Source: Pseudoduganella dura (GTDB lineage: Bacteria > Pseudomonadota > Gammaproteobacteria > Burkholderiales > Burkholderiaceae_D). From it: a DNA stretch of 64,000 nt. The stretch lies in the NCBI RefSeq assembly GCF_009727155.1, contig NZ_WNWM01000002.1, forward strand, positions 186,001 to 250,000, read 5' to 3'. The position numbers and the translations under genes are program-made. Below, one piece after another: positions 1-9,416 of the stretch. Under the pieces are notes generated by a model. That model worked only from the letters and a program-made list of their open reading frames with translations, had not been told where the DNA came from and searched no databases. Position 1 is the first letter of the stretch; every line of letters starts with the position of its first letter.

Positions 1-1092
1 GGCCTCGCCCGCTTCGCCTATACCCCGCTGATCCCGCCGCTGATCGAGGCGCACTGGTTCGGCGCCAGCGACGTCGTGTATCTGGGCGCCGCCAATTTCG
101 CCGGTTATTTCGCCGGCGCGCTCTCCGGCCGCCGCCTCGGCGCGCGTTTTTCCAACCGCACGATGCTGCGGCTGATGATGGCGCTGGCGGCGCTGTCGTT
201 CGCCGCCTGCGCGGTACCCGTCTCGCTGGCATGGTACTTCGGCTGGCGGCTGCTGTCCGGTTTCGCCGGCGCCGTGGTGATGGTGCTGGTGGCGCAGACC
301 ATCCTGCCGACCGTGGCGCCGGCCCGCCGCGGGCTTGCCAGCGGCGCCATCTTCATGGGCATCGGCGCCGGCATCGTGGCTTCCGGCACGCTGGTGCCGC
401 TGCTGCTCGGGTCTGGACTGGCGGCGGCCTGGCTCGGGCTGGCGGCCGTGTCCGCGCTGCTGACCGTGCTGACCTGGCGCGCCTGGCCGGCCCACGCGCA
501 TGTGCCGCCCGCCGGCGACGGCGAACAGCGCATGCCGGCATCCGTGCGGCTGCTGTACGCGGCTTACGCGGCGGTGGCGGTGGGCCTGCTCGGCGCGGCC
601 GTCTTCCTCGTCGACTACGTGGCGCGCGGGCTGGCGCGCGGCACCGGGGCCGGGGCCGTCTACTGGATCGTGTATGGTGCCGGTGCGCTGTCCGGCCCCC
701 TGCTGTATGGCCTGGTGGCCGACCGGATCGGCTTCGGGCGGGCGTTGCGGCTCGGGCTCGTGCTGTCCGGCGCCGCGGCGCTGCTGCTCGCGTTCGTGCC
801 GCACCCGGCGGCGCTGGGGGCGGCCAGCGTGCTGCTGGGCGCCTTCACGCCGGGCGTGGTGACGCTGATGATCGGCCGGCTGCACGAACTGCTGCCGGGC
901 GACACCCATGCGCAGCATGCCGCCTGGGGCCATTCGACCACGATGTTCGCGCTGTGCCAGGCACTGGCCGGCTACGCGTTCTCGTTCCTGTTCGCGCACA
1001 GCGGCGGCCGGCACCACGTGGTGTTCGTCGCCTCCGCGCTGGCGTTAGGGGCCGCGCTGCTGCTGGAAGCGGCCAGCGCCACCCGCCGCTGA
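1..1092 (+). CDS. YbfB/YjiJ-family MFS transporter (5' truncated by window)
   Basis: The reading frame is open from the first base, so the start codon lies before the window and 363 codons are visible. The opening residues GLARFAYTPLIPPLI are typical of the first helix of YbfB/YjiJ-type major facilitator proteins. About eleven hydrophobic segments follow, with a central loop of polar residues near 165-175 separating two six-helix halves. It would be an inner-membrane transporter; the substrate cannot be read from sequence. It converges on the LysR gene just downstream with an 18-bp gap and no obvious terminator hairpin. The family assignment rests on the N-terminal motif and topology and is fairly secure; the function is unknown. 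Confidence 0.82.
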   Translation, partial: GLARFAYTPLIPPLIEAHWFGASDVVYLGAANFAGYFAGALSGRRLGARFSNRTMLRLMMALAALSFAACAVPVSLAWYFGWRLLSGFAGAVVMVLVAQTILPTVAPARRGLASGAIFMGIGAGIVASGTLVPLLLGSGLAAAWLGLAAVSALLTVLTWRAWPAHAHVPPAGDGEQRMPASVRLLYAAYAAVAVGLLGAAVFLVDYVARGLARGTGAGAVYWIVYGAGALSGPLLYGLVADRIGFGRALRLGLVLSGAAALLLAFVPHPAALGAASVLLGAFTPGVVTLMIGRLHELLPGDTHAQHAAWGHSTTMFALCQALAGYAFSFLFAHSGGRHHVVFVASALALGAALLLEAASATRR

Positions 1093-1110
1093 CGCGGCAG
1101 CCCAGGGATA

Positions 1111-2055
1111 CTAAGTCCCGCGCCGGGCCTGCGCGACCTCGTGGCGGCGGGTCTCCTCGACCGTGATCTCGAGAAAATCCCGCACCACCGGCTGCGTTTC
1201 CCGTGTGCGCCAGAACGCGTGCATTGCCAGCGGCGGCAGCCCGGGTACCGGCAGCGCGATCATGCCCGGCAGCGGCTCGGGCAGCGCGAACGCGGTGCCC
1301 AGCATGCAGCCGAGCCCTTCGCGGGCCAGCTGCACGCCGGTCTGCACCTGGCTGGTTTCATAGACGATGTCCGGCGCGGCGCCGGCCTGGCGGCACGTGG
1401 CCAGGACGCGGTCGTACACCGAAGGATTGACGTCGCGCCCGAACATCACGATGCGCTCCAGCGCCAGCCGTTCCAGGCTCACCTGGCCGCCGGCCGCCAG
1501 CGGATGGTCGTCGCGCACCAGCAGCTTCCAGCCGGCGGACAGCAGCGGCTCGACGCTCACCGCGCCATCGGCCGGCAGCCATTGCGAAGGGTCGTCGAGG
1601 ATCACCGCGATGCCGAGGTCGATGCCGCCGCGCTGCAGCGCCTCGACCTGGGCCGCCGCATCCATCTCGCGGCGCGAAACCCTGACTTCCGGGTAGAGCG
1701 CGCGCAGCCGCTTCAGCGCGGCGGGCAGCATCGGCACGCTGGCATATTCCACGAGGCCGATCGACAGCCGCATGTCCTGCAGGCCGCCGGCCGCGCGCGC
1801 GAGGCGCGTGGTGTCCTCGATCAGCCGGAACAGCTGCTGCACCCCATCGCGAAACACTTCGCCGGCCGGTGTCAGCGCGACCGCGCGCTGCCCGCGCGCG
1901 AACAGGCGCACCCCCACCGCTTCCTCGAGCCGGGCGATCTGCTGGCTCAGTGCCGGCTGCGTGATGAAGCACAGCTGCGCCGCGCGGCCGAAGTGCAGTT
2001 CCTGCGCCAGGGTCAGGAAGTAATGGTATTGCCGCAGCTCGCCGGTTCTCGTCAT
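1111..2055 (-). CDS. LysR-family transcriptional regulator
   Basis: A 314-residue protein with the standard LysR layout. An N-terminal winged helix-turn-helix (about residues 8-65, including FGRAAQLCFITQPALSQQIARL) is followed by a two-lobed periplasmic-binding-like effector domain. The ATG at 2055 is preferred over an upstream in-frame GTG at 2082 because homologous proteins begin a few residues before the HTH. LysR proteins usually bind near divergent promoters, and the gene upstream here is the small HTH gene at 2153-2488 on the same strand. The regulon and effector are not deducible. Convergence with the MFS gene does not by itself make that gene a target. Confidence 0.9.
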   Translation of the reverse strand: MTRTGELRQYHYFLTLAQELHFGRAAQLCFITQPALSQQIARLEEAVGVRLFARGQRAVALTPAGEVFRDGVQQLFRLIEDTTRLARAAGGLQDMRLSIGLVEYASVPMLPAALKRLRALYPEVRVSRREMDAAAQVEALQRGGIDLGIAVILDDPSQWLPADGAVSVEPLLSAGWKLLVRDDHPLAAGGQVSLERLALERIVMFGRDVNPSVYDRVLATCRQAGAAPDIVYETSQVQTGVQLAREGLGCMLGTAFALPEPLPGMIALPVPGLPPLAMHAFWRTRETQPVVRDFLEITVEETRRHEVAQARRGT

Positions 2056-2152
2056 CGGCCGATTGTAGACGTGCACCGGCACCCGGGCAATGCGCCGGAC
2101 GGCGCATCTCCCATCGGGGCGACGCCTCCTTCCGGTGGCCGCAGGATGCCGC

Positions 2153-2488
2153 TCAGCGGCTCAGCTGCTGCTCGCCCGGCTGCTGCTCCGACTTGGGCCG
2201 GAATTCCTGCGGGCTCATGCGCATGCGGCCGCGCCGGTCGCCCATCAGGTCGCGCAGCTCGCGGATTGGGATGCCGCTCGCTTCGTGCATGCGCAGCAGG
2301 ATCGTGGCACCGACCGGCAGCCGGCCGTGGCGGATCTTGCTGAGCACCGGCGGCGCCACTTCCAGCGCGCGCGACAACGCGGCATCGTTCTTCGCCGCGA
2401 GCCGCTCGGCAAGCGCGTCGAGCAGGCGGCCCGGGTTGTAGTTGCTGCCTTCCTGATCGGCGCCGGTATTGTTGAGTACTGGTTCCAT
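2153..2488 (-). CDS. small helix-turn-helix protein
   Basis: A 111-residue protein. The middle part (about 25-85) has the pattern of a Cro/CI-like DNA-binding domain: an N-terminal helix rich in Leu/Ala, then DAALSRALEVAPPVLSKIRHG as helix-turn-helix, then a helix pair. The C-terminus (DRRGRMRMSPQEFRPKSEQQ) is basic and polar. The ATG at 2488 has an AAGGAGAA Shine-Dalgarno 5-6 nt upstream, so it is chosen over an earlier possible start at 2542. Such stand-alone HTH proteins are common in Oxalobacteraceae and lack assigned roles. No toxin partner is adjacent, so a toxin-antitoxin role is not supported. Confidence 0.72.
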   Translation of the reverse strand: MEPVLNNTGADQEGSNYNPGRLLDALAERLAAKNDAALSRALEVAPPVLSKIRHGRLPVGATILLRMHEASGIPIRELRDLMGDRRGRMRMSPQEFRPKSEQQPGEQQLSR

Positions 2489-2691
2489 CACGTTCTCCTT
2501 GTCAATCGCTACCTGCTCGATATGCAGACGACAACGACACATATCAACAGGGTGATGACGAAAAATCAGGGGTTTTTGAGTAACGATATAAAAGATTTAC
2601 ACTTATCATTTCGCTAATTGGCGCAAAAGCTGTCGTGCTGCGTTTGTATCCGCCGGTAGCAATCCATTGCTCAGTCGACATCGATTTGCGC

Positions 2692-2697
2692 TAGAAT
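2692..2697 (+). promoter_or_regulatory. candidate -10 element for the PhnD-like/GGDEF-EAL operon
   Basis: TAGAAT lies 68 bp upstream of the chosen ATG at 2765, in an intergenic stretch (2489-2764) that is more AT-rich than the flanking genes. No convincing -35 is visible at the right distance, so this is weak. Confidence 0.3.
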
Positions 2698-2764
2698 GCC
2701 GGGCTTCGCCGGCTGCGGCGGCCCTTCCCCGCGTCCGCCCCGACGCGCCACCGATGGAGTCCGG

Positions 2765-3658
2765 ATGTACCGAACCCGTTTTGCCGGCCCCTGGCTGGCC
2801 GCCTGCCTGCTGGCCGCGCTGCTGGTCGCGTCCCATGGCGCGTGCAGCGCCGCGCGCGCCGAACCCGGTGCGGGCACGGCGGACCCGCGCCCGGCATACA
2901 TGTTCTCGCCGGTCAACCAGCACAATGTGCAGATCACGGCGGGCTACTGGAATCCCATCATGGATTACGTATCGCGGGCCAGCGGCGTGACGGTGCGGCT
3001 GAAACTGGGCCGCACCTCCGCCGATACCACCAGCTTCGTGCTCGCCCAGGAAGTGGATTTCGCCTTCACCAACCACCTGTTCGCGCCGGAACGCGAGCAC
3101 ATGGGCTGGCGCGTGCTGGCACGGCGCAGCGGCGCGCCCGTGCGCTCGCAGATCGTCACGCTGGCCGATTCGAAGGTGACCACCCTCGACGCGCTGGCGG
3201 GCGGCGACGTGGCATTCCCCGGCCCCGAGGCGACGATCGCCTACCAGGTCAGCCATGCCGAACTGGTGCGGCGCGCGGTGCGGGTCGACGTGGTCTTCGC
3301 CGGCAACATGGATGGCGCGTTCGCCCAGCTGGTCAGCGGCAAGGCCCGCGCGGTGGGCGCCAACTCGCAGCTGGCCGCCTCGTTCACCGCGCGCACCGGG
3401 CAACCCTTGCGCGTGCTGTGGCAATCGGAACGTTTCAACGACCTGGCCCTGATGGTATCGCCGCGCGTGCCGGCCGCCGCCGCCGAAGCCGTGGCGCGCG
3501 CCTTCACCGGCATGGCGGACGATCCGCAGGGGAGGCGCGTGCTGGACAGGGCCGCGGCGCTGGTGAAGAGCGCGCCGTTCGCATTCGTCCCCGCGACCGG
3601 GGCGGACTACGCCGCCTACCGCGACTTCCACGGCCGCGCACCGGCCGGACCGCGCTGA
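2765..3658 (+). CDS. PhnD-like phosphate/phosphonate-type periplasmic binding protein
   Basis: A 297-residue exported protein with a cleavable signal peptide (hydrophobic core about residues 9-25, then a small-residue cleavage region). The body has the PhnD/transferrin-fold arrangement of ABC substrate-binding proteins, with VDFAFTNHL near residue 85 and the later SGKARAVGANSQL segment matching the hinge regions of this family. No ABC permease or ATPase is adjacent. The stop is followed after 2 bp by the ATG of a membrane GGDEF-EAL protein, so the two are almost certainly co-transcribed. I infer a sensory rather than transport role, presenting a periplasmic ligand or state to the downstream enzyme. 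The ATG at 2765 is chosen because the signal peptide follows directly. Confidence 0.8.
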   Translation: MYRTRFAGPWLAACLLAALLVASHGACSAARAEPGAGTADPRPAYMFSPVNQHNVQITAGYWNPIMDYVSRASGVTVRLKLGRTSADTTSFVLAQEVDFAFTNHLFAPEREHMGWRVLARRSGAPVRSQIVTLADSKVTTLDALAGGDVAFPGPEATIAYQVSHAELVRRAVRVDVVFAGNMDGAFAQLVSGKARAVGANSQLAASFTARTGQPLRVLWQSERFNDLALMVSPRVPAAAAEAVARAFTGMADDPQGRRVLDRAAALVKSAPFAFVPATGADYAAYRDFHGRAPAGPR

Positions 3659-3660
3659 CA

Positions 3661-6522
3661 ATGGCCATGCCGACCATCGCCGCCCTGCGCCGCTTCACTC
3701 CCCGCACGCTGTGGGGCCGCATGCTCGCGCTCTACAGCATCACGCTGCTGTGCTTCCTCGTGCTCGGCCTGGGCGCCTATTACCGCCTGCAGTTCGTGCG
3801 CGAGATCGAGGACGTGCAGGACATGGCCGGCATGCTGGCCGAAGTGGCGTCGCAGGCCGTGGAGGACAGCGTCGTCGTCGGCGACTACGACACGGTGCAG
3901 CGCACGCTGGCCAAGACGCTGCATTACTCGCCGTTCCGCTCCGCCGCCTTTATCGACGTGGGCGGACATGCGCTGCGCATTGCCGCCCCGCTCCGCGCCG
4001 ACGACGCGCCGCCCGGCTTCATCGTGGCCATGGTGTCCGCCCGCCTGTTCGACGTCAACCGGCCGATCAGCGTGGGCGGCCGCGATTACGGCGTGATGCG
4101 GCTCACGTTCGACGACGCGGCGATCGCACAACGGCTGTGGCAACTGATGCGCGATGCCGCCTGGCTGGCCGCCGGCTGCGTGCTGCTGTCGCTGTTCGCG
4201 ATGCACCGGCTGCTGCGCCGCTGGCTCGGCCAGCTTACCCGGCTGCAGCGCTTCGAGGCGGACCTGTCGGCCGGCCTGGCCGATGCCGCGGCCCGTTCCG
4301 GCGACGCGCCGCTGGAAATCGAGCAGGCGATGCGCGCGGTGGATCGCATCACGAACAGCATCCGCAGCAGCTTCGACCAGCGCATCGATACGCTGGTCGA
4401 TACGCTGATCCAGCACAAGAGCGCGCTCGACGAAGCCTGCAGCGTGTGCGAGCTCGATCCGGCAGGCCGCATCGTGGCCGCGAATGACCGCTACGTGGCC
4501 GCCTCGGGCTTCACCCGCGAGGCGCTGCTGGCGATGCCGATCGACCAGATCGGCGAACTGATCGAGCCGCGGCGCCAGGGCCCCGGCGCCGCCTCGACGC
4601 TGACCTGCGAGGTGCGGCTGGCCGACCGGGCCAGCCGCCCGCGCTGGCACCGCCGTACGGTGGTACCGATCTTCAATGCGTTGCGCCAGGTCGAGAAGTA
4701 CATCTGCATCGAGATCGACATCACCGACCGCCGCCGCAGCGAACAGCTGGCGCTCGCCCATGCCCGCAAGCACGAGCAGGCCGCGGCGTTCGCGCGCTGC
4801 GCGTTGGTCGAAGCCGATTTCGATACCTTGTGCCGGCTGCTGGTGCGCGCCGCCGCGGTCGGCCTGCAGGCCCAATGCGCCACCCTGCGGCGGCACGGCG
4901 CCGGTGGCACGGCATGCGTGGCCGCCTGGCCGCCCGTACACTCCGCCCGCGCGGTACCGGACACCTGGATGGCCGGCACCGCGGGCGGCAACGCGGGCGA
5001 TCGCGGGGGCAGCCACGCGGATGGCAACCCGAATTGCGCCGAGGTGGCGCTGCGATGGGGCGACGCGCGCGGCGTGCTGGCCGTGCGGGGAGCCGGCGGC
5101 GATGGGTTCAGCGACCACGACCGCTATTTCCTCGACAGCCTGGGGGGCACCTTCGCCAATGCGGTCGAGCGGCACGACAGCAGCGCGCGGCTGCGCTACC
5201 TGGCCACGCACGACCCGCTGACGGCATTGCCGAACCGCGCGGCATTCGGCACCCGGCTGGCCGAGACGATCGCCGCCGGCGGCACCGTGCAATTGCTGGT
5301 CATCGACCTGGATCACTTCAAGAACGTCAACGACACGCTCGGCCACGCGGCAGGCGACGGCCTGCTGGTCGAAGCGGCGCGGCGCCTGCAAGGCGCGTTG
5401 CCGCCGCGCGCCTTCGTGGCGCGACTGGGCGGCGACGAGTTCGCGGTGATCTGCCCGCCCGGCTACCCGGACGACGCGGCAGACGCCTGCGCCGGGGCGC
5501 TGGTGGCCAGCCTGCACCGGCCGTTCCTGCTGGAGGGCCAGCAGATCTTCATCGGCGCCAGCATCGGCATCGCCGCCGCCCCGCGCGACGGCGCCGCGGC
5601 CGACGACCTGGTACGCAATGCGGACACCGCGATGTACGCCGCCAAGCAGCACGGCCGCGCGCGCGGCTGCCGCTTCCAGGCCGCCATGAACGAACGCGTG
5701 GCGCGCCGCGTGGCCCTCGAATCGGGGTTGCGCGAGGCGCTGGAACGGGGCGAATTCTCGCTGGCCTACCAGCCCAAGCAGAACATCGTTTCCGGCCTGC
5801 TGACCGGCTTCGAGGCGCTGCTGCGCTGGCACGGGCCTGCGGGTGTCCATGGGGCGGCGGAAACTTGCGCGCAGCCCTCCGCGCATCCCTCCGAATTCGT
5901 TCCCGTGCTGGAAGACACGGGCCTGATCCTGCCGGTGGGCGCGTGGGTCATCCGCTCCGTCTGCGCCCAGGTGCGGGCCTGGCGCGACGCCGGCATGCCG
6001 CCGGTGCCGGTGGCGGTCAACCTGTCGGCGCGCCAGTTCCAGCAGGAGAACCTGGTGGACATGATCCTGGCGGCGACGCGCGAGGCGGGCATCGCCCCGG
6101 CCGCGCTGGAATTCGAGCTGACCGAATCGATGCTGATGAGCGACCCGGCCGTTTCCGAAGGCATCCTGCTGCGGCTGAAGGCGGCCGGCATCGGGCTGTC
6201 GATCGACGATTTCGGCACCGGCTACTCCAGCCTGTCGTACCTGAAGCGTTTCCCGCTGGACGCGCTGAAGATCGACCGCGCTTTCGTGCGCGACCTGCCG
6301 GCCGACAGCGAAGACCTGGCCATCACGCGCGCGGTGATCGCGCTGGCGCACAGCCTGGGGCTGCGGGTGATCGCCGAAGGCGTCGAGGATGCGGCCCAGC
6401 TGGCATCGCTGCGCGCCAACGGCTGCGACGAAATCCAGGGCTACCTGTACGGCGAACCGGTTTCCGCGGCCGAGTGCCTGGCCATCTTCGGTGCGTGCCC
6501 GCTGGCCGGGTCGGTGGCTTGA
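3661..6522 (+). CDS. membrane sensor with PAS, GGDEF and EAL domains (c-di-GMP turnover)
   Basis: A 953-residue protein. A transmembrane helix (about 18-40), a periplasmic region of roughly 120 residues and a second helix (about 165-185) precede a HAMP-like linker, a PAS domain (about 260-360), a GAF-like segment, and tandem GGDEF and EAL domains. The GGDEF signature is intact at residues 590-594. The EAL signature is intact at 718-720, and the other phosphodiesterase motifs (FELTES, IDDFGTGYS, LKIDRAF, AEGVED) are present. Both cyclase and phosphodiesterase chemistry are therefore possible on cytoplasmic GTP/c-di-GMP. The gene starts 2 bp after the PhnD-like gene, which points to a periplasmic sensor/effector pair. 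Confidence 0.93.
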   Translation: MAMPTIAALRRFTPRTLWGRMLALYSITLLCFLVLGLGAYYRLQFVREIEDVQDMAGMLAEVASQAVEDSVVVGDYDTVQRTLAKTLHYSPFRSAAFIDVGGHALRIAAPLRADDAPPGFIVAMVSARLFDVNRPISVGGRDYGVMRLTFDDAAIAQRLWQLMRDAAWLAAGCVLLSLFAMHRLLRRWLGQLTRLQRFEADLSAGLADAAARSGDAPLEIEQAMRAVDRITNSIRSSFDQRIDTLVDTLIQHKSALDEACSVCELDPAGRIVAANDRYVAASGFTREALLAMPIDQIGELIEPRRQGPGAASTLTCEVRLADRASRPRWHRRTVVPIFNALRQVEKYICIEIDITDRRRSEQLALAHARKHEQAAAFARCALVEADFDTLCRLLVRAAAVGLQAQCATLRRHGAGGTACVAAWPPVHSARAVPDTWMAGTAGGNAGDRGGSHADGNPNCAEVALRWGDARGVLAVRGAGGDGFSDHDRYFLDSLGGTFANAVERHDSSARLRYLATHDPLTALPNRAAFGTRLAETIAAGGTVQLLVIDLDHFKNVNDTLGHAAGDGLLVEAARRLQGALPPRAFVARLGGDEFAVICPPGYPDDAADACAGALVASLHRPFLLEGQQIFIGASIGIAAAPRDGAAADDLVRNADTAMYAAKQHGRARGCRFQAAMNERVARRVALESGLREALERGEFSLAYQPKQNIVSGLLTGFEALLRWHGPAGVHGAAETCAQPSAHPSEFVPVLEDTGLILPVGAWVIRSVCAQVRAWRDAGMPPVPVAVNLSARQFQQENLVDMILAATREAGIAPAALEFELTESMLMSDPAVSEGILLRLKAAGIGLSIDDFGTGYSSLSYLKRFPLDALKIDRAFVRDLPADSEDLAITRAVIALAHSLGLRVIAEGVEDAAQLASLRANGCDEIQGYLYGEPVSAAECLAIFGACPLAGSVA

Positions 6523-6562
6523 CAGGTACGGCGGCAGCCCGGCTCGCCGCCTGTTTCAGAAT

Positions 6563-6585
6563 GGCGCTGTCCGCCCGACAGCGCC
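6563..6585. terminator. hairpin between convergent genes
   Basis: GGCGCTGTC and GACAGCGCC form a perfect 9-bp stem with a 5-base loop, immediately past the stop of the SRAP gene and 40 bp past the stop of the GGDEF-EAL gene. No T-run follows on either strand, so intrinsic termination is uncertain. Confidence 0.4.
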
Positions 6586-7293
6586 TCAGAACAGCGCGGG
6601 CTGTACTTCCACGGTCCCGGCCAGCGGCTCCGGCCCGGCCACCAGCAGCGCCGGATCGGGCAGCACCAGCATCCGGCGCGCCGCCTCGGGATCGCGGCAG
6701 TGCAGCCAGGCGTCCCACTGCGACGGTTCGAACGGCACCAGCGCGCGCTTTTCGTCGCCGGGACGGTGGAAGCGCGACAGCAACGGGTGCGCATCGGCAT
6801 TGACGGTCAGTTGCGTGAAGGAGCAGACGCGGCGGCCGTCCGGCTCTTCCCAGGCCCGCCACAGGCCGGCGACCGCCAGCGGCCGGCCGTCGGCACGGGC
6901 GATCGACCAGCGCTGGTGCCGGCCGCTTTCATAGTTCGGCTCGAACCAGCGTTCCATCGGTATGAGGCAGAATCGGCCCCGGGTCCACGCGTCGCGATAA
7001 CTCGGCAGTTCGGCGACGGTTTCGATCCGCGCGTTCATCGTCGAATAGGCGCGGCTGCCCGGCGCCAGGCGGTGCTGCGGCACCATGCCGTAGCTGCCCA
7101 CCAGGCAACGCCGCTCCGGCACCGCCGCCCTGCCCTGCGCCCGCGCGCCGCGCGCCGCCACGATGACCGGCGCCGCGTAATCCTGCCACACCTCGTGCTC
7201 CCACTCGCCGCGCGGGGCGAACGGCACCCGCTGGTCCAGCGCGGCGAAACGCGCCAGGCTGTCCCGCTTGACCGTCACATAATTGACGCACAT
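6586..7293 (-). CDS. SOS response-associated peptidase (SRAP/YedK family)
   Basis: A 235-residue protein beginning MCVNY. In this family the initiator Met is removed to expose catalytic Cys2, which forms a thiazolidine crosslink with abasic sites in single-stranded DNA. Other family hallmarks are visible: the Arg/Asn-rich N-terminus, RFCLIPMERWFEPNY (conserved Glu), and near the end VNADAHPLLSRFHRP with the conserved His. The start is fixed by the Cys2 requirement, not by the longer upstream frame. The likely role is protection of abasic sites during replication. The gene is monocistronic, with its promoter region shared divergently with the MHYT kinase at 7439. Confidence 0.92.
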   Translation of the reverse strand: MCVNYVTVKRDSLARFAALDQRVPFAPRGEWEHEVWQDYAAPVIVAARGARAQGRAAVPERRCLVGSYGMVPQHRLAPGSRAYSTMNARIETVAELPSYRDAWTRGRFCLIPMERWFEPNYESGRHQRWSIARADGRPLAVAGLWRAWEEPDGRRVCSFTQLTVNADAHPLLSRFHRPGDEKRALVPFEPSQWDAWLHCRDPEAARRMLVLPDPALLVAGPEPLAGTVEVQPALF

Positions 7294-7403
7294 GCTGCCG
7301 ATTCCTCCATTTTTCCGTCCAACGGGCGCATGGTAGCAGCCCGGCGGCGCGTCCGCGCCGTGGCGTTCGCGCCACCCGCGTCGCGTCCGGCGCCCGACTC
7401 CGG

Positions 7404-7409
7404 TATAGT
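7404..7409 (+). promoter_or_regulatory. candidate -10 for the MHYT hybrid kinase
   Basis: TATAGT sits 29 bp before the ATG at 7439 in the divergent intergenic gap, giving a leader of about 20 nt. The -35 is not clear. Confidence 0.35.
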
Positions 7410-7438
7410 GACGGCAGCCCATCGGCAAACTCGGAATC

Positions 7439-9403
7439 ATGCTTAGCGGTAACTACCACCCCATCCTCGTCGCGGTCTCCATCCTCGTCGCGATCTTCGC
7501 GTCCTATACGGGATTGAGCCTGGCCGACCGCGTGCGCAGCTCGCAGGGGATCGCCGCCGTCGTGTGGACCGCCGGCGGCGCGCTGGCGCTCGGCACCGGC
7601 ATCTGGGCGATGCATTTCATCGGCATGCTGGCATTCCACCTGCCGATCCCGCTGGGCTACGACCTGGCGATCACGGGGCTGTCGCTGCTGCTGCCGGTGC
7701 TGGTTACCGGCCTGGCGCTGTGGCAGCTGCGCCACCGGGTGGTGCCGGCGCCCCGGCTGGCCGCCGCGGCGCTGCTGATGGGTCTGGGCATCAACGGCAT
7801 GCACTACACCGGCATGGCGGCGATGCGGATGGAGCCGGGCATCGTCTACGATGCGGTCGCGTTCGCGGCCTCGCTGCTGCTGGCGATCGCGGCCGCCGCC
7901 GGCTCGCTGTGGATCGCCTACCGGCTGCGGCTGCGCACGCCGCGCGCGAGCTTGATCCAGGCCGCCGCCGCGACCGTGATGGGGCTGGCGATCGCGGGCA
8001 TGCATTACACCGGCATGGCCGCCGCCAGTTTCCCGCTGGGCAGCGTGTGCCTGGCGGCCACGCAGGGCATGGACCAGGTCAACCTTGCCATTCTCGTTAC
8101 CCTCGGCACGGCCGGCATCCTCACGATGGCGCTGGTGGTTTCCGTCTACGATGCCCGCCTCGAGTCGCGCACCCACGTGCTGGCAGCATCGCTCGCCACG
8201 GCCGAGGAGCGCCGCTCGCAGTTCCAGACCGAGCACGAGGCGCGGCTGCAGGTCGAGCGCCTGTCGCACCTGAAGGATGAATTCCTCGCCACGCTGTCGC
8301 ACGAACTGCGCACGCCGCTGAACGCGGTGCTGGGCTGGGCCCAGCTGCTGCAGCAGGGGGGCAAGGATGACGCGACGCTGCAGCGCGGACTGGCGGCGAT
8401 CGAGCGCAACGCGCGCGCCCAGGTGCAGATGATCGACGACCTCCTCGACATGAGCGGCATCGTGTCCGGCAAGGTGCAGATCGAGCCGGCGCCGGTGTGG
8501 CCGGCCGACTTCGTGACCGCGGCGGTGGATGCGATCCGCCCTACCGCGCTGGCCCGCCGTATCGCGGTCGCCACCGACATCGACCGCGACGCCGGCCCGG
8601 TGCTGGCCGACGCGGCGCGGATGCAGCAGGTGATGGGCAACCTGCTGTCGAACGCCGCCAAGTTCACCGAGCCGGGCGGGCACATCACCGTCACGCTGGC
8701 CGGCTCCACCGGGCACGCCGGCCATGCGACGATCCAGGTGGCCGATACCGGCGCCGGCATCGACCCCGCCTTCCTGCCGCACGTATTCGAGCGCTTCCGC
8801 CAGGCCGATTCGTCGACCACGCGGCTGCACGGCGGACTGGGCCTGGGCCTGTCGATCGCGCGCCAGCTGGTGGAACTGCAGGGTGGCACGATCCGCGCCG
8901 ACAGCGCCGGCGCGGGGCGCGGGGCCGTGTTCTCGATCACGCTGCCCTTGTCGACCTACGCGGCACCGGCGCGCGGGGCCGGCGGCGGGACTGCCGCCGG
9001 CACGGCCCTGCCGCCGGACCTGGGCGGCGCCGTGATCGTGGCTGTCGACGACCAGCCCGATTCGCTCGACGTGCTCAAGCGCACGCTGGTCGCCGCCAAT
9101 GCGCGCGTCTACACGGCCGGCAGCGGCATCGGCGCGCTGAACCTGATCGCCAGCGTGCGCCCGGCCCTGCTGATCAGCGATATCAGCATGCCCGGCATGG
9201 ACGGCTTCGAACTGTTGCGCAAGGTGCGCGCGCTGCCCAATTGCCGCACCCTGCCCGCGCTGGCGCTGACCGCGCTGGCCGGGGCGCGCGAACGCGAACG
9301 GGCACTGGCCGCGGGCTACTCGGACCACCTGCCGAAACCGGTCGGCCCCGCCCTGCTGGTGCGTGCCGCCGCCGCGCTGCTGACCCAGCGCGAGCGGGTC
9401 TGA
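7439..9403 (+). CDS. MHYT-domain hybrid histidine kinase/response regulator
   Basis: A 654-residue inner-membrane protein. The N-terminal half is an MHYT sensor of about seven helices with the repeated motif at residues 58 (MHFIGM), 121 (MHYTGM) and 188 (MHYTGM). These motifs are thought to bind a metal and sense O2, CO or NO. A short coiled linker leads to the HisKA domain (SHELRTP, phosphorylatable His288), a HATPase_c domain with intact N, G1 and G2 boxes (NLLSNAAKF, DTGAGI, GGLGLGLS), and a C-terminal receiver domain with phosphoacceptor Asp581 (SDISMPG) and the conserved Lys near LPKPV. No separate response regulator gene is adjacent, so output probably passes by phosphorelay to a distant partner. 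Confidence 0.93.
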   Translation: MLSGNYHPILVAVSILVAIFASYTGLSLADRVRSSQGIAAVVWTAGGALALGTGIWAMHFIGMLAFHLPIPLGYDLAITGLSLLLPVLVTGLALWQLRHRVVPAPRLAAAALLMGLGINGMHYTGMAAMRMEPGIVYDAVAFAASLLLAIAAAAGSLWIAYRLRLRTPRASLIQAAAATVMGLAIAGMHYTGMAAASFPLGSVCLAATQGMDQVNLAILVTLGTAGILTMALVVSVYDARLESRTHVLAASLATAEERRSQFQTEHEARLQVERLSHLKDEFLATLSHELRTPLNAVLGWAQLLQQGGKDDATLQRGLAAIERNARAQVQMIDDLLDMSGIVSGKVQIEPAPVWPADFVTAAVDAIRPTALARRIAVATDIDRDAGPVLADAARMQQVMGNLLSNAAKFTEPGGHITVTLAGSTGHAGHATIQVADTGAGIDPAFLPHVFERFRQADSSTTRLHGGLGLGLSIARQLVELQGGTIRADSAGAGRGAVFSITLPLSTYAAPARGAGGGTAAGTALPPDLGGAVIVAVDDQPDSLDVLKRTLVAANARVYTAGSGIGALNLIASVRPALLISDISMPGMDGFELLRKVRALPNCRTLPALALTALAGARERERALAAGYSDHLPKPVGPALLVRAAAALLTQRERV

Positions 9404-9416
9404 ACGCTGTGGAGCT

